Assembly (NCBI GenBank): GCA_032622095.1
Contig: CP136061.1
Span: 190,968,369 to 191,032,368, forward strand
DNA: 64,000 bases
Source of the DNA: Siphonodentalium dalli
Lineage: Eukaryota; Mollusca; Scaphopoda; Gadilida; Siphonodentaliidae
Direction: 5' to 3'
Below, in pieces: positions 37,551 through 51,180 of this stretch (within the stretch, counting starts at the first letter, position 1; each line of letters begins with the position of its first letter). The notes beneath the pieces are model-generated. The model was not told the origin of the DNA. It ran no database searches and saw only the letters and a list, made by a program, of their open reading frames with translations. The position numbers and the translations under genes were made by a program.

Positions 37551-39470
37551 AAAGCCACTTGATTTTAGAGTTATCCATCTTCATCCGCAATTTGGTCAGA
37601 GAAGTCTTCTCGTCGACTATTTACTGGGCCACCTAAAATAAAAATAATAGACTTCTGATCACTCTGAGCTTTGATGGGTGGGTTCCTCGACTCGAATCAA
37701 ATATCTTTTACAACCGATGCCAAGGAAATAGTAATTTGCGAGCGACATTTCGGATTGAGTACCTTTAACTCTTCAAATAAAAATAGACTAATCAAAAAAC
37801 CGTAACAAAATAAAACAAAGGTGTTGAAACAAACTTTGACCGATTTCAACGATATTCGGTATATGGGTCGAGGACCACCTCTAGATAGAGCTGTCAAATT
37901 TGAATGATTTTTGATGAAAAATATGGCCGCTGGCAGCCATCTTGGATTTTACTCTTTGCATCACTAAATCCTTTAACACACCCTGCAGAGCTTATCCCTC
38001 ATCCGATCATCACCAACCTTTATATATATGGATCTTCGTTGTGACCTCTCGATGGGTGCCTTCCATTTTTTCACAAATTTTATTTAAAAAATGGCTGCCA
38101 TTTTGGATTTTTTTTTCTTTGTATGACCAAATCCTTCAGCACACCTTACATGTCACATTTCTCATCCAATCGTCACCAAACTTCATATGGATCTTCAAAG
38201 TGACCTCCAGATGGGAGCCTCCATTTTCCCCAAAATTTGTTTAAAACAAACATGGCCACCAGCAGCCATCTTGGATTTAAAATGTCAATCCATCAGCATA
38301 CCCTACAGCCCACATTTATTGGAGAATTGTTTTGAAACTTTACAGTGCTGTTGGTAAATAAAAGTAGGAATATAATCATGATATGATACATTGATCGGAA
38401 AAGATCAGGAAAACTGAGTAAAATAGTCATTTGAAGCAGTTTGGAGGGGGTGGGTCCCTATCCCAGAATCTGAAAAAATAAAAATTAGGGGGGGGTGGGT
38501 ACCCAGAGGGCGGAAAAAAATAAAAAAGCGCCTAGTGTCCGGAATTTTTTTCCTGACATCCCCCCTGGGTAGGGTGCATATTTTGGCACTTAGGACATAC
38601 TGGAACTTAATTACACTATGAATAGTTCAAATGACACCATTGAACTATAAAATTCGTTAGAATGGCCACCTTGTTCCATTTGTCAGAAATATTAGGATAA
38701 TTAGCACTTAGAACAAACAATATAATATCACAGGTCTGAATCTTAACAGGACATCTTGGAATTTCAGAGAGCATATTACATATAAGTGTTCTATGTATAT
38801 ATACGCTAACCCAGATGATAGTCTAACTTTGGTATGTATGTTGGAATTTGATCGACTAGAGCGTTGACATGACACCATGTCAAACCGACTAACTTGACAC
38901 TCGCTCCGAAACGGATGCCACTATATCTTCCTGTCGTTGTTTAGACTCCATTTTGAAATGAACCTAGAACAAATAGGTAATAAGCTGTTTTCGACGTGAG
39001 AAGCGCCTTGGGGAACATTTTATACAGCTCTTTGAAATAAGTACTATTTATGGCTTTTATGATAGTTCTGTTTTTTGTTTTTGTCAAAATGTTTTTAAAT
39101 GTTTATTGAAGAATCAATCACAGTGAGGAATGTCATATACAAAATAGTCAATGGCATTTATATTTGTATACAGATATGGCATTCCTCGCGTTCACACATA
39201 TATCTTTCTTACTGCATGCACTCTCTTGGCTCACAACTTTCGCTCACCAGTGGTATAAAATTATATAATAAATAAATATATGCATATGTATAGTATATAG
39301 TAATGTATTATAAATACGTCGGATGTTTCGGATAAACTCAACTCTCAACATAGATAGTATATTGTGGAGATGGTGGTAGATATTATTTGTTTTAGCTGAC
39401 TGAGTGATAATCGATAGCAGTCTCAAAAATTAAGGTAACTTTGTCGATATTTGATTAAGTCGCCTGTTTG
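37551..39470. other. No gene seen; satellite fragments
   Basis: 37555-37760 has half of the GTGTAAGATGGATAA foldback and the dispersed CGAATCAAATAT repeat. 37915-38310 holds three degenerate units of the ATGGCCGCCxGCAGCCATCTTGGATTT repeat that is tandem at 57.8-59.5 kb. 38310-39470 shows no recognisable feature. Confidence 0.55.
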
Positions 39471-39475
39471 TTTAA

Positions 39476-40059
39476 AGGGGTACTGTACGCCAAATGTTGT
39501 TGTTGGTTTCTATAGTCTCCGAGTCGGAGAATAAGGTAACAATTTTTTCATTATTTGAAAGTCTGTTGAGTACGAAGTAGTGTTACGGATGACAAATTTA
39601 CCGGAATGCAAAAATACAAATTGTCGTTGTCGAGTAAGTTTTGTACAGTTTTCAACCAAATGAATCAAATAAAAGTTATATTATAGGCATACTAGTCCCA
39701 TATAATCATTTAAGTTATTGTATCGTCGCTAGTCAGTGAGTGGCTTGAGTGTTCTCCCCGTATCATCATAATATTTAAGCGATCGTGTGTGCGATCGGTT
39801 TAACAATCCAGTATCCCTCAATTACTTTGTTTGATTACGGAAATTCGTAATTTAATTGACGCCATTTTATGGCTCCAGTCATAAATTCAATTTATATCAA
39901 ATTATTAACTTTTAAATTCTTAAATTTTAAGATAGCCTATTAACCCGAGCGTTTACAGAATACATCTTCGACTCAAATTACTTATGTTTCTATATATATT
40001 GTCGATATTAGATCGTTGTTGTCACCGGAAATTTAATGAAAATGGCGTACAGTACCCCT
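39476..40059. mobile_element. Second copy of the AGGGGTACTG MITE
   Basis: Same ends as 34935-35517, flanked by TTAA (39472-39475, 40060-40063), and only a few differences over 584 bp, so both are young. It sits at the 3' edge of the LINE fragment; the LINE reading frame runs into it. Confidence 0.95.
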
Positions 40060-40079
40060 TTAAAGCTTTTTCTATAAGG

Positions 40080-41600
40080 AACCAGTTTTTCAAGAATTCT
40101 GAAAGTTTCGATTGACATCGTGCTGTATATTTTTCGCAATTGTATCTATATGCCAACTCTTTGAGGAAAACATTAACAGACAAAACGATGTTTTTAAATT
40201 TAGACCGATATATATATTGTTTAATTAGGGGCCAGAGTAAGTTTGTAATATAGTTTTTACTAATGGGTGGTGTGCCAAGAATCGTCATTTTTGTGGGATA
40301 GAGATTTATATCATTATTTTTTCCCCAATTACAGATATCTCTAATAAATGTCTGCACATGACAACAGTCCCAAAAAATGTGGTTGATATCTTCCTTTTCA
40401 CTTTTACACCTATCACATTTGTCATCTTGTCTTATATTAGAAATGTGGAGAAAGTTATTAGTTGATAATATTCTAGAATTTATTCGGAATTGTAACCATT
40501 GTAGCTTGGTGTCAGGCGTCGTGAGAAATGGTAGTTTATCATATGCAAATAATGTACTTCCCATTTCAGGAAACTGTGATTGCCATTTTGTGCGCGCTTT
40601 AGTCGTAATTTGAGTATCGTTCAAAGCTATGTAAAATTCTTGTCCTCGCCGCGAATTTTTGAGCAAAGTGCTGAAGTTAGTGGGTAGAATGGGGCAAGAA
40701 ACTCGAGTTATCTGTTGGCCAAGCTTTTTTGCACTTAATTTTATCTTATGCTGTATAGTGTTTAGAGTGATGAAGTCTGTGCGTATATTAAATTTCCTAT
40801 CTATGGCTTCTTGTGAAAGAAAAGAACCTTTACTGTCTAGCATATCGTTTATATACATAATCCCTTTTTCGCGCCAAGAAGTGAAGTTTATTACCTTTCC
40901 ATATTGTTTTATATTTGGATTATTCCACAGCGTACATGTGGATATAATGCAATTGTTCACATTTTGTTGCAAGAATTTGACAAATGATAACAAAACGTCA
41001 TGCCAGAATTTATTAGATAATCTCTTTGCCTGTTTCTCTAAATAGCCATGCTCATATGTAAGGAACATGGGGTCTTCGCATAATGGAATATCTGTAAGGG
41101 GCATCCATTTGGTGCTCTTTGTTATGAGGCGTCTCACCCAAGTTATTTTCATTGACAGCATAAAATTATTGACATTAACCATTTTCAAGCCACCGTTTTT
41201 GTAATCTTGGCATACAACTTTGCGTTTCACTCGATCGCGTTTTGAATTCCATATAAAATTATATAGCATATATAGTGTCCAATTTTTTCATAAATGTTTT
41301 ATCGGGATTTGGAAGTGATATGAAAAGGTGTGTTAATTTTGGGAGTATAAGTGATTTTATTACAGTTATTCGACCAATAGGTGTCAGTAATCGGTGTTTC
41401 CATGCTTCAATTAGTTTTTTCACATCAGCAAGTTTTGTATCCTAGTTGATTTTCATTTTGTCAAGGTGTGTATCAAAATGAATCCCTAAAAGATCAAATG
41501 AGCTATCAAATATGATACCAAGACCTGAGTATATGCCATCTCTACGCCCAGTATTTAAGAACCTATCCACGATGCCTGACACTAGTCTTGCTAGAGTGAA
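40080..41600 (-). pseudogene. LINE ORF2: end of reverse transcriptase and C-terminal domain
   Basis: The 415-codon frame at 40022-41269 holds KRKVVCQDYKNGGLKMVNV, the region after the RT thumb, and a zinc-knuckle-like CDRCKSEKEDINHIFWDC (C-x2-C...H...C), typical of L1/Tx1 ORF2 C-termini. Upstream (41270-41600) the RT end with HRLLTPIGRITVIKSL is present in another frame with a stop. The last 15 codons of the frame are MITE sequence. Confidence 0.85.
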
Positions 41601-41614
41601 TTTTCAAACATGAC

Positions 41615-42770
41615 AAATTTAGGAATAGTGTTAATACATTTTGTTATCCTTCATCCCATTTCCCTCTCTTCTGATTGGCTGAGAGTGCGTCACATGGCGG
41701 GCGATAAATCACCATATTACCCTCGAGGGTAACATTGTCTCAGTTATTGACCGCTCAGCTGTTACCAGTAAACATAGAACTACGAAGAACTCACCGCGCA
41801 GAGATTCTCTGACAGCTCTCTGATAATTTCGAAAAACACTGTTTTAATAAACCCCACTGTTTCATAACAACTGCGAACTGTGGTGTTTGCTAATTTGCAT
41901 AATTGTGTGTTTTTTTATTTGCAATTAAAGCACGCTATGTATAATGGTGTTATCATAGACACATATCTGTTATACGGTGTAATATTCATATTTGACCTTT
42001 TTATATCAATAATAAAGACCGTGGGACAAATAGATAAACCTTAATATGTAGTTGGTATGCTGCAGACAATTGCACATACGATGTACATACGTTACAACTA
42101 CGTTTATGTACTATAGATCAAATGGCCACTCTTTGCTGTTTATCAATTGATTATTTCTTTTCTTCAATACATTCATCAGACTTCAGAGAATACCCGTATG
42201 TTGCGTAACGATCTGTGACAGATGTCAATTTATTTTTGCACTACTACAACGTGTTAGTTCCACATTTTAGCATTCTGGAAATTAACACGTCTGTCGGGAT
42301 TGATTCACGATCATTTGAAACGAAACCGAACATTTTGCTGCATGGCTACTCAACTTCGAAATTGCTTTACTCCTCTTTCCGTGAACCGATTCCCACAATG
42401 CAACCAGCAAACTGACCGGAGAATATCTGCGCAAATGACGGGTCTGTTAATTAATCCAGATTATGAAGGTTTTATTTTCTAAATAGCGATGATCCCAACA
42501 TAGAATTAACTTTTAGAACTGGATTAAATAATATATGCGCGCATTTATGCCTGCTAATGGCTGCTATTAAGGAGGTTCGTGTGTACTCCATTGTCAGATA
42601 ACAAAACGGTTATCACCCTTGTTTTCGTGAGACACGGGGATTTGTCGCCGCTCTCGACCTGGAATGTCACCCTCGGGCCTGACGGCCCTCGGGTGACATT
42701 CAAGGTCTCGAGCGGGCGACAAATCCCCGTGTCTCACTCAATCGCGGGCGATAACTGTATAGTATACTTC
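41615..42770. other. Insertion in the LINE, with a foldback; no gene
   Basis: LINE homology stops near 41615 and resumes near 42770. The insert holds a strong foldback at 42603-42758 (arms GTTATCxCCC...GAGACACGGGGATTTGTCGCC...CTCGAGGTC, with centre CCTCGGGCCTGACGGCCCTCGGG). I could not define its ends or a target duplication; boundaries are approximate. Confidence 0.55.
42603..42758. repeat. Foldback, about 75-bp arms
   Basis: GAGACACGGGGATTTGTCGCCGCTCTCGACCTGGAATGTCACCC pairs with its inverse at 42690-42735. GC-rich compared with the surroundings. Confidence 0.9.
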
Positions 42771-42774
42771 CCTT

Positions 42775-43535
42775 AGACTTTCTTCTCTACCGTCTAAGAT
42801 GAGAGTTGTGTCGTCTGCACACTGTGTGATTTTGTATTCAAAATTGCCGAGGTTAATACCTTTGATGCTTTTATTATATTTGATCATGATAGCTAAGATT
42901 TCTGCGCATATCAGAAAAATATAAGGCGAAATTGGGTCACCCTGCCGACAGCCACGGTTTAGTTGAAAGCTCTGAGATATATGTCCATTTATCAGAATAG
43001 ATGAGTTGATATTTGTGTAGAAAGTATAAATCCATTTTTTTATGTCATCACCAAAGTTAAAGAGATCAAGACATTTATTTATAAATTTCCATGATACTGA
43101 GTCAAAAGCCTTTTCAAAATCTATAGCAGGAGCAAAAGACCAGGTTTATCAGCTAATTTTGTCTTTAATATGGATAATATCATAAATTAATCTAGTGTTG
43201 TCTCCAATATACCGATTTTTTAAGAAACCAGTTTGGTCATGGTTGATTATATCGGGTAGAACACTTTTCATTCGTTCAGCTATACAAGAAGACGCTAGTT
43301 TATATGTTATATTTAACAGAGATATCGGACGCCAGTTCTTTAAAAGGTGTCTCTCTTTATCTTTTTTCGGAAGAAGAGTAATAAGTCCTTGTTTTTGGGT
43401 TATCGATAATTCACCAGTATCAAATGCTTCACGAAGGGACTCACAAAGAATGATACCTAAGTTTTGCCAAATAAATTTCCAAAACTCATACGGAAACCCA
43501 TGCATCCAGACCGCGGCACTTATCATTTTGTGATC
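42775..43535 (-). pseudogene. LINE ORF2: reverse transcriptase palm
   Basis: Contains QKQGLITLLPKKDKERHLLK, NWRPISLLNITYK, DQTGFLKNRYIGDNTRLIYD (43149-43526), and further down the catalytic CADDTTLILDG (about 42800-42835). These are RT motifs 1, 2 and 5 in L1/Tx1-type order. A frame change lies near 43145. Confidence 0.9.
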
Positions 43536-43601
43536 TTTTCAATGCGTTTGTCAGTTCGTTTAGAGTTATTGGTCCTTCTATGCTATTTGCAGTATCGTTT
43601 G

Positions 43602-44132
43602 TTAGTACTGGGTAAGTTTCTTCCCCAAAGATAGCGCTAATATCAAAATTGGTTGTTTTTTTAGATATATATATATATATGTGGAGTCGGTGAGCATCGA
43701 TAAAGTTTTAGAAATGCAATTGCGCTTTTCGAGATTCAAGAAATATTTTGTGGGTTTTTCACCGTTTTCAATCCACATGGCTCTAGATCTTATCATTGCC
43801 CCCGTCGTATCTTCTTTTCTAATTTCATAGAGCTCAGAGTCTATTTTTTGTAATTTTTCCAATAATTCACCTCTTTCTGTTAGACCTTGGTCCTTGTTAT
43901 CAACTGTTGTTTCCAATTTTACTTTAGTTTTGTTTAATTCGTCCTCTTTCTTTTTGCGTTCTCTTTTTCGTTTTGCTGCGAAATTTATTGTTTCACCTCT
44001 TATATCCAATAAAAGGGTGTCTAAAAATAAACGTTTACTAATTTTACAGGTAACATGACTTGTATTTTCTTCACATATATTCAGTTTATATTCGTATCTT
44101 AGTTTATTTCTTTCTATTATAGATTGCACCAA
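43602..44132 (-). pseudogene. LINE ORF2 linker region
   Basis: A charged, helical 176-codon frame (AAKRKRERKKKEDELNKTK; RAMWIENGEKPTKYFLNLEKRN). 'WxExGEKxTKYFxxLEKR' is the conserved linker between endonuclease and RT in L1-like LINEs. It ends in TA-repeat DNA at about 43668-43680. Confidence 0.85.
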
Positions 44133-44815
44133 TAATGCATATTCGTTTTTACGAAGTAAGGAGGTGTTAAATTTCCAATAACCTCTCCTCTCACAATTGT
44201 ATTTAATTTGAATGTGAGTGATATTATGGAATGATCAGAGCGGTATCCCGGTAATATATCGGTCCATGTGCCAACTAGGCTTAAAAGATCTTCAGATATC
44301 ATAAAGTAATCTAGTCTAGCCATTTTTTTTGGAGATTTTGTTCTCCATGTATATCGTTTTTTGTCTTTGTTGTTAAATCTCCAAGCATCCACCAGTTCGA
44401 GTCTGTCGACAAAGTCGCCCACCACTTCTTTAGCCCGGGATTGTTAACATGTTTATAATTTAAAGTATCAGCGGACTGATTTTGTACCATATTCCAATCA
44501 CCACATATTATTATTGTAAAATTCAGGGTTATCTTCGTTTGTGCCATATATGTTAACTAAAGTCATTCTCAGTTTGTCTACAGTTACATCGATTATTATA
44601 AAGTTTCCAGATTCATCTTTGATAGAATTGTGTATTTGATAGGTAAACAAATGAAAATAAAAACATTGTGAAAATTGGAATTTTAGTCCGGGAACAAGGT
44701 CCCTCATGATTACATTTAATCCATTTTTGTTTTGTTCGTTATGATGTTTGCTCAAACTATCTAGACTTTCAAAGATGTCAGTGCATATATATGTAACAGG
44801 TATTATGGTGGTCAA
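44117..44815 (-). pseudogene. LINE ORF2: apurinic-type endonuclease
   Basis: Frames at 44117-44425, 44311-44547 and 44498-44815 give IIICGDWNMVQ, KKRYTWRTKSPKKMARLDYFM and GYRSDHSIISL, the GDWN, RLDY and SDH active-site blocks of APE-type endonucleases, and YGTNEDNP. Two frame changes are present. This enzyme nicks target DNA to start reverse transcription. Confidence 0.88.
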
Positions 44816-44830
44816 GATAGCCTAGATTAT

Positions 44831-45380
44831 TTTTCGGGAGTATATATATACCCGCTCACTTCAATAATATAAATGTGACAGAAAAATGTATCAGACACGC
44901 ATTATTCTTGTTGCCATGGCATAATTATGCCTGTCAGTTCATGCAAAATTTAACTGAAAAATCCAAAATGGCGGGCAAAATGGCAAACGGAAGTATAGTA
45001 ACATGAGATGATTTCCATTTATATGAAAACAGTAGGCGTAAATGGTTATAGTTGTGCCCCCATACATGATGTACAATCCTAATCCGATCATATTCAGTCA
45101 TAGCCCGACGATCTGTCAATTCAGTGTTTTAAAACCACCCACCCAGTATGCAAAACCAACATGCAAATTCTATTTTAGTCTGTATGAAACGGTCACCATT
45201 CAATATTTCATATGTGTATGATATGGCTTAAGATAAGCACTATGCTTACTCCCAAATCCCATTATAACCATCAATATATTTCATCATCATACCGTGAACT
45301 TTGTACATTATATTGGTCAAAATAAAATATGTTTAAACTAACATGCAAATCCATACGACGAGTACCCCAAATCCAAATAT
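44831..45380. other. No gene seen
   Basis: AT-rich, with a short (TA)n at 44839-44848. Nothing recognisable. Confidence 0.4.
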
Positions 45381-46590
45381 TGTCCCAAACTTCCGAAAGA
45401 GTGTCCTATACAACCCACCATAGAATTTCCTTAACCAGCCATGTATAGTGCCTACAACCATATGCAAATAGTATCCAACCCACACATATAGTACCCCAAA
45501 CCATGTATCCAAACACCAAATGATGTCTCAATCCACCCGATTATAGTGCCCCAAACAATTCAATGAATGTTCCATGTGTGGTAGTGCCACAACCTATACA
45601 ACTGGTGTTCCAAACCACACAGGTTGTGTCCCAAACCACCCAACATGTATCTCAAAGTACCCAAATGTGTGTCCCTAACCATCCAATTAGTGCTCCAAAT
45701 CATACAACGTGCACATAACGAGTCTGTCAAACCATTCAGTGAACGTCCAAAGCCACATAAAGAGTGTCCCAAACCATACAAACCACAGAAAGAATGACAA
45801 ATAGGCATCCACGATGTACCTCATGCCACACATCTAGTGTCCCAAGCCATCTGGGTAGTGCCCTATCATACAACAGGTGTCCAAAACCACTCAAATTTCG
45901 TCTCAATCAATTCAACTTGTGTCCCAAATGGCACAATCAGTGACAAAATCAGTTTCCCAAATCCAACCAATTGGTGTCCCAAACTATCCAACGTGTGTCA
46001 CAAACCACCAAGCTGGTGACACAAACTATACAACTAGTATCACAAACCATCACATGAGTTCCCAGCCCATTCAGCAGGCGTAACAAAACATCTACTAACT
46101 GTCATATATATAGTGCACACACCCTCCATCGAGTATTCCAGACCATCAAATGAGTGTTCCAAACCATCCAATGAGTTTACGAAACCATGGGACACTCGCT
46201 GGATGGTTTGAGATATTCGATGGGTAGTTTTCTACACTAGTTTGTGACACTCATTGTATGGAGCGGGACATTCAGGGGTGGTTTGAGACACTAGTTGAAT
46301 ATTTTTAGACACTCATTGATTGGTTTGGGACACCCGTTGGGTGGTACGTTTGGGGTACTCAATTGATGGTTGGTTTGAGACATTCATCGGGTGGTTTTGG
46401 GCACCATGGTTTGGAACACACATTTGGTGGGTTTTGACAGGATTTGAATGGTTTGTGACCCCAGTTGGGTTGATGGGGATAACTGTTAGGTGGTTTGCGA
46501 CACAATTTGGCTAATTTTGGGATGCCAGTTCTATGGACTGGGACACTCGTCGGTTTTTTGTTTGGAAAGTTTTTAGACACCCGTTAGCCT
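45381..46590. repeat. CCAAACCATCCAA minisatellite, inverted about its centre
   Basis: 45381-46190 has degenerate units of about 30-33 bp, GTGTCCCAAACCATCCAAT; 46190-46590 has the reverse complement, GGATGGTTTGGGACACTCGTT. The turning point is near 46190 (AACCATGGGACACTCGCTGGATGGTTTG). Frames in this area are made of the repeat and are not genes. Confidence 0.85.
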
Positions 46591-49040
46591 GATTAGACGA
46601 AACTTGATCATATCATGCTATGAATTTCTACTCTGTTTAACACCCGCGTATAGATCACATTCCACCAGTAAAAAACCCGGGCACTTTTTTAGGTTGTGAC
46701 AGGGAAGTGTATAGCATTGAAAACACATGTATACACGTATACCGTACTCAAATATTGTTGTTGGTTTCTATATTCTCGATTTCGTAGAATAAGGTTACCC
46801 GAATTGCATTATTTGACTATCTGATGAGTTCGAAGTAATTTTATTATAGATGGCCGATGAGCCGGAATTAAAAAAAATAGTAGGCCCGTCATCGAGATAT
46901 TTTGGTGCAGTTTTCAGGCAAATAATGTATTTCTTAGTTATTACATGACCCTTAATAAGGTTCTAACTCCAACTTACACGTTGTAAGTGACTTTGTGACC
47001 GATTTCGCTTTGCATTGCATAAAATAGTACGGAATTTCTCCCGGGTTATTATTTGCAATGTTTATTACGATATTGGCTCACAAAGGTAAAAAAAAAATGC
47101 ATGTAATCTCGAGCTGGGACCACCTCCCAATGTGAAGTAGATTATTGAGGAACAGGTATTGACAAAGAATATATTTCCCGACATGTTTGTTCAATGTTAT
47201 AAAGTTCCCCGTCAGAACGGGTCAGAACATCAAAAAGTTCCCAGGTGTTGTACTGGTGGAATATGATATCTACGGGCGTTAGCCATAGTATAGATTCATC
47301 TTTTTAGTCCCAGGTATCTACAAAGAGCAATTTCTCTCGGATATGTTTTTAGTCCCAGGTATACACAAAGGGTAACGCTCGACAAGTCTTTGATACAAGT
47401 ATATAACATGCTACTGTGCTCTACATGTACGTCTAACAAATATCAATATCCATATAATTTCAATACTTATGAAAAATGGGGACATGAGAGGGGTACACAT
47501 TGGGAAGCTATGACTTGTTGTGCAATCGGAATTTCTTACGTGGAAAGTTGGGAATCCCTCCAAATTCAGGACACCTTTGCCACACCCCTGCCGACGAACT
47601 AAGTTGTATTATGGTTCCGCTATTTTGTAGATCGATTAACTATGTGGTATGTATGATATCCTATATTTGTTACATAATTATATTAAAATACATGCAAAAT
47701 TGTGTATATTTCGGCCGGAAATATGAAAAACAATCCTGATATTACCACAATTTTACCACCGAATCACCATACAAATTTGCCCGACTTTTTACGTAATTAT
47801 TCCGAAAATGCCCAAATTTCAAACTTGCAAAAATTAATGTCTTGGGAGGGCTATAGTCATCCCAGTCCATGGCACGCGCGGATAGTTTATAATTATGCAG
47901 ATGTCAATCATACTACATGTATATGCTGATATTATATATATATACGTTAGTAATAACAACCCAATTAAATTCCATGTTGCCATATAATTATGCAATAATG
48001 TGCTTACCCATCACATGCAATTGTGACAATTCTATTTTGTTCCAAGCATATCTTCAATTCCACAATGTCCTATGTCTCTAAAATAGTATGCAATTAATTC
48101 TAGTTCAAAGTGGAAATAAGGCTATTATGCTTAAAATGAGATGTGACAACCTGGAAGTTAAATACATTGTATTTCAAGTACAACGGACAGAAAAAATGCC
48201 TGATATCTTCGCGAGAACTGAAAATACGAACTTCCCGTTTCCAATGCTTTCAACGATACCAATATCTCATTTTCACCAAAAAGGTCACTTAAGACAACCT
48301 GGAAATGAGGTCGCGATATGCGCGCGCATACGGGCTTTGTTTAGCACTGAGGCATGCAATCAGGGCTATTGGTTGAGCCGGTTTTTTCCCCACATAATTA
48401 AAGTCCAGTTAAAATACGACATAACATATGTGCTCAACCTAAACAAAATTTGTACAGAATATATTTTATCCTTGATATGTGCGTGTACTTCTTCCTAAAC
48501 ATATCAAACATTCGCCACGTGATCAGTGTACAAAATGTGGAGATTTCCATCGTTTCTCGCCAGAGGTGCGTGCATGTGGCGGCAGGATTTCCCATACGCA
48601 GGGATTACGATCCCCGGAGGATTCCGGAAGCTACATGTATACCATGTATACCGGGCTGACCATTGCATATTTCTCCGACGGGTGTGGGGGGGGGGGGGGG
48701 CTAAACCTCCCCGATATGGGGTTGTAGTTCCCTATATCCCCTCGTATATGGTGCAACCCATGTTTCTTGCTATGACCATATAGATGTTTTGATCGCATTT
48801 GTTTAGTGTTAGGGGTATTAAAAAGAACTGAACAAGAAGTATATTTAATGATCGATGACATGTCATATACACAGGAGTCTGGACACATTTTGTTTTAATT
48901 CTATTATATTATTTTTAAAAGGGTCACATCTCCCCATTTTGAGGAAAACACGAAGCTTGGGGAAAATAGCTTCAAAAACGCTATTTGTTTTGACAGCAAT
49001 ACCCCTTCCTTAAATATTATTTTTCAAAACTTAACATCCA
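46591..49040. other. No gene seen; MITE fragment
   Basis: 46740-46960 is a diverged left half of the AGGGGTACTG MITE (TTGTTGTTGGTTTCTATA...GAATAAGGTxAC). 46960-49040 contains a 12-base G run at about 48688-48700 and small frames that look random. Confidence 0.5.
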
Positions 49041-49049
49041 AATATAAGA

Positions 49050-50720
49050 CGGCGAAAAAATTCCGAGAAAATCCAACCCCAAATTCAAAAACCGAATTTG
49101 ATGAAATTCTCATAAAATAACACATATACGAACTGAAATGATGTGATCTCAATACTAACTGAATGTGTCGACGACAAAGCATAGAAACTGTTATCGAAGA
49201 AAATACACAATGTTTATATGGATGGGTTGGTTCCCGAAATAGTGAGACACTTTACAAAACGCGACTGCATGGGAAATAGGAAAGGCAAATTTTCAATTTT
49301 TTTTAGAACACTCTGCCGGATTTAAAGTCTTGAACACGATAGGACCTGAAACTGTATGATCTCTATATTAACCGAGTTTGTGAACGGAATGTAGTTCTAT
49401 CAGGGAAAACATAATTTATGTGGGTGATTTGTTTCCCGAAAACCTGTTGCTTTACACAAAGCGGCTGATAAATAAGAAAGTCGAATTTTCTATGTTTTGA
49501 GGACCCCCTATCCAATTGAAGCGTTAAAGTTGAACCGATCACGAAATGATTGCTCTCAATATTGACTGGGGGTGTGGGCAGAGGGTAGTAATATCAGGAC
49601 ATATATACAATGTTTATGGGTGGGTCGGTTCCCAAAAGCCTTTGGCACTTTACAAAAAGCGGATGGCAAAACGAATATATTTTTGTTTTGTGCGACCCCT
49701 TACCCATTTAAACACTTGAACACAACATGCATGCACTGAAGCTGTATGCTCTTACTTAATATTAACTGACAATATGAACGAAAGGTAGTGCTATCGGGGA
49801 ATGTACAATTTATATGGTTAGTTTGGTTCCTGAAATCATAGGGCACTTTACAAAAGGCTAATACGAAAGTTGAATTTTCTTTGTTTTGAGCCCCCCTACC
49901 CCATTTAAAGTCTTCAACACACCACGAACTGAAAGGATATTCTCCAAATATTAACTGAGGGTGTGGACACATGATATTTGTATCAGGAAATACACAGCTT
50001 CAATGGATGGGTTGGTTCCCGAATGTCTGGAATACTTTACAAAAAGCGGCTAGCAATCGAGAAAGGTGAATAAATTTGAAATCTTGAAAACATCATGAAG
50101 TGAAGTAATATGCTCTCAAACTTAGCGGAGTTTGTGAACGAAATGTAATGCTCTATATCAATGAATTCTCAATTGATATGGGTGGTTTCGTTCTCCGAAA
50201 TCCTGGGGCACGTTACAAAAAGCGGCTGGCAAATACGAAAGACGAATGTTGTATGTTTTGACGACCCCACTATCCCACTTGAAGTCTTAAATACGCCACG
50301 AACTGAAATACTATGCTCTCAATTTTAACTGAAGGTGTGGACAAATGGTAGTATTATCAGGAAATACACATCTGTTATGAATGGGTTGGTTGCCGAAACT
50401 TTACAAAACGCGGCTGGCAGTAAACAAAGGCTATTTTTCACTGTCTTAGGGGAGCCCAATCCCTATTTGAAGTCTTGAACACAACATTAGCTGAATGGAT
50501 ATGCTGTCAGTATCACCAAATAATGTGACCGAATGGATGTTCTATCAGAAAAGATGCAATGTGCAATATGTTGGTTCACAAAAGCACCTTACAAAAAACA
50601 GATGACAAACGATAAAGGCGAAATTTGACTGATTTGAGTGACCCCCATAGTGCCATATCCCATGTAAACAATTGAACCCACCACGAACTGAATGGATGTG
50701 CTCTCAATGTCTGGGTGTAC
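49050..50720. repeat. About 190-bp degenerate satellite, 8-9 units
   Basis: Each unit contains GGGTTGGTTCCCGAAA, CTTTACAAAAAGCGGCTGGCAAA, a CCCATTTxAAGTCTTGAACAC block and CACGAACTGAAxTGATATGCTCTCAATATTAACTGA. Key phrases recur near 49220, 49410, 49610, 49805, 49990, 50185, 50380 and 50565. Confidence 0.85.
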
Positions 50721-51180
50721 ATTATATATCGTTTCTACGTTAATGTTCGAGTTTGTAGACAGAATCTTATATATTATTATATTCTTTAGCAGACTTTCAA
50801 CGGCCGTTGTGTTAATTAAGCCCATTGACATGTAACCGTGAGTTAGGCCTATAGATGTGTGCCTTATACAACAGCATGGCGCATCTTAACTTTAGGGATG
50901 AGGGTTGATTTTTCTGCCTCTGATAAAAAATAATGCGGCATGCAGCGATAAGTTATATATCAAAATATAGCCAATTGGCAGTAATTTCCCATGATATAAA
51001 ACAATGTGGCATACCCATCTTACTTTATGATTTAAAAGAAACGAAAGACAACGCTGTGCGTGAATCGTCATATTTGTCTCACCCAAAATATAATTTGACG
51101 TCACATGACGTCATGACTGCAATTCCGATATTCAATGGTTACATGTTTTACCCTACTCTGGTTATCGCCCCACTCTCATG

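Larger units (their letters stand above)
40064..44830 (-). mobile_element. L1/Tx1-like LINE relic, minus strand, split by an insertion
   Basis: Endonuclease (44.8-44.1 kb), linker (44.1-43.6 kb), reverse transcriptase (43.55-42.77 kb, then after the insertion 41.6-41.27 kb) and C-terminal part (41.27-40.08 kb) are all recognisable in the usual ORF2 order, with frame changes. The 5' end is at or beyond 44830; no ORF1 was recognised. The 3' end is capped by the MITE. Confidence 0.85.

Noticed and set aside
45560-46580. Frames with CGLGHSLCG-type or VPNYPT-type repeats
   Set aside because: Translation of the CCAAACCATCC minisatellite; both strands and several frames are open for the same reason.
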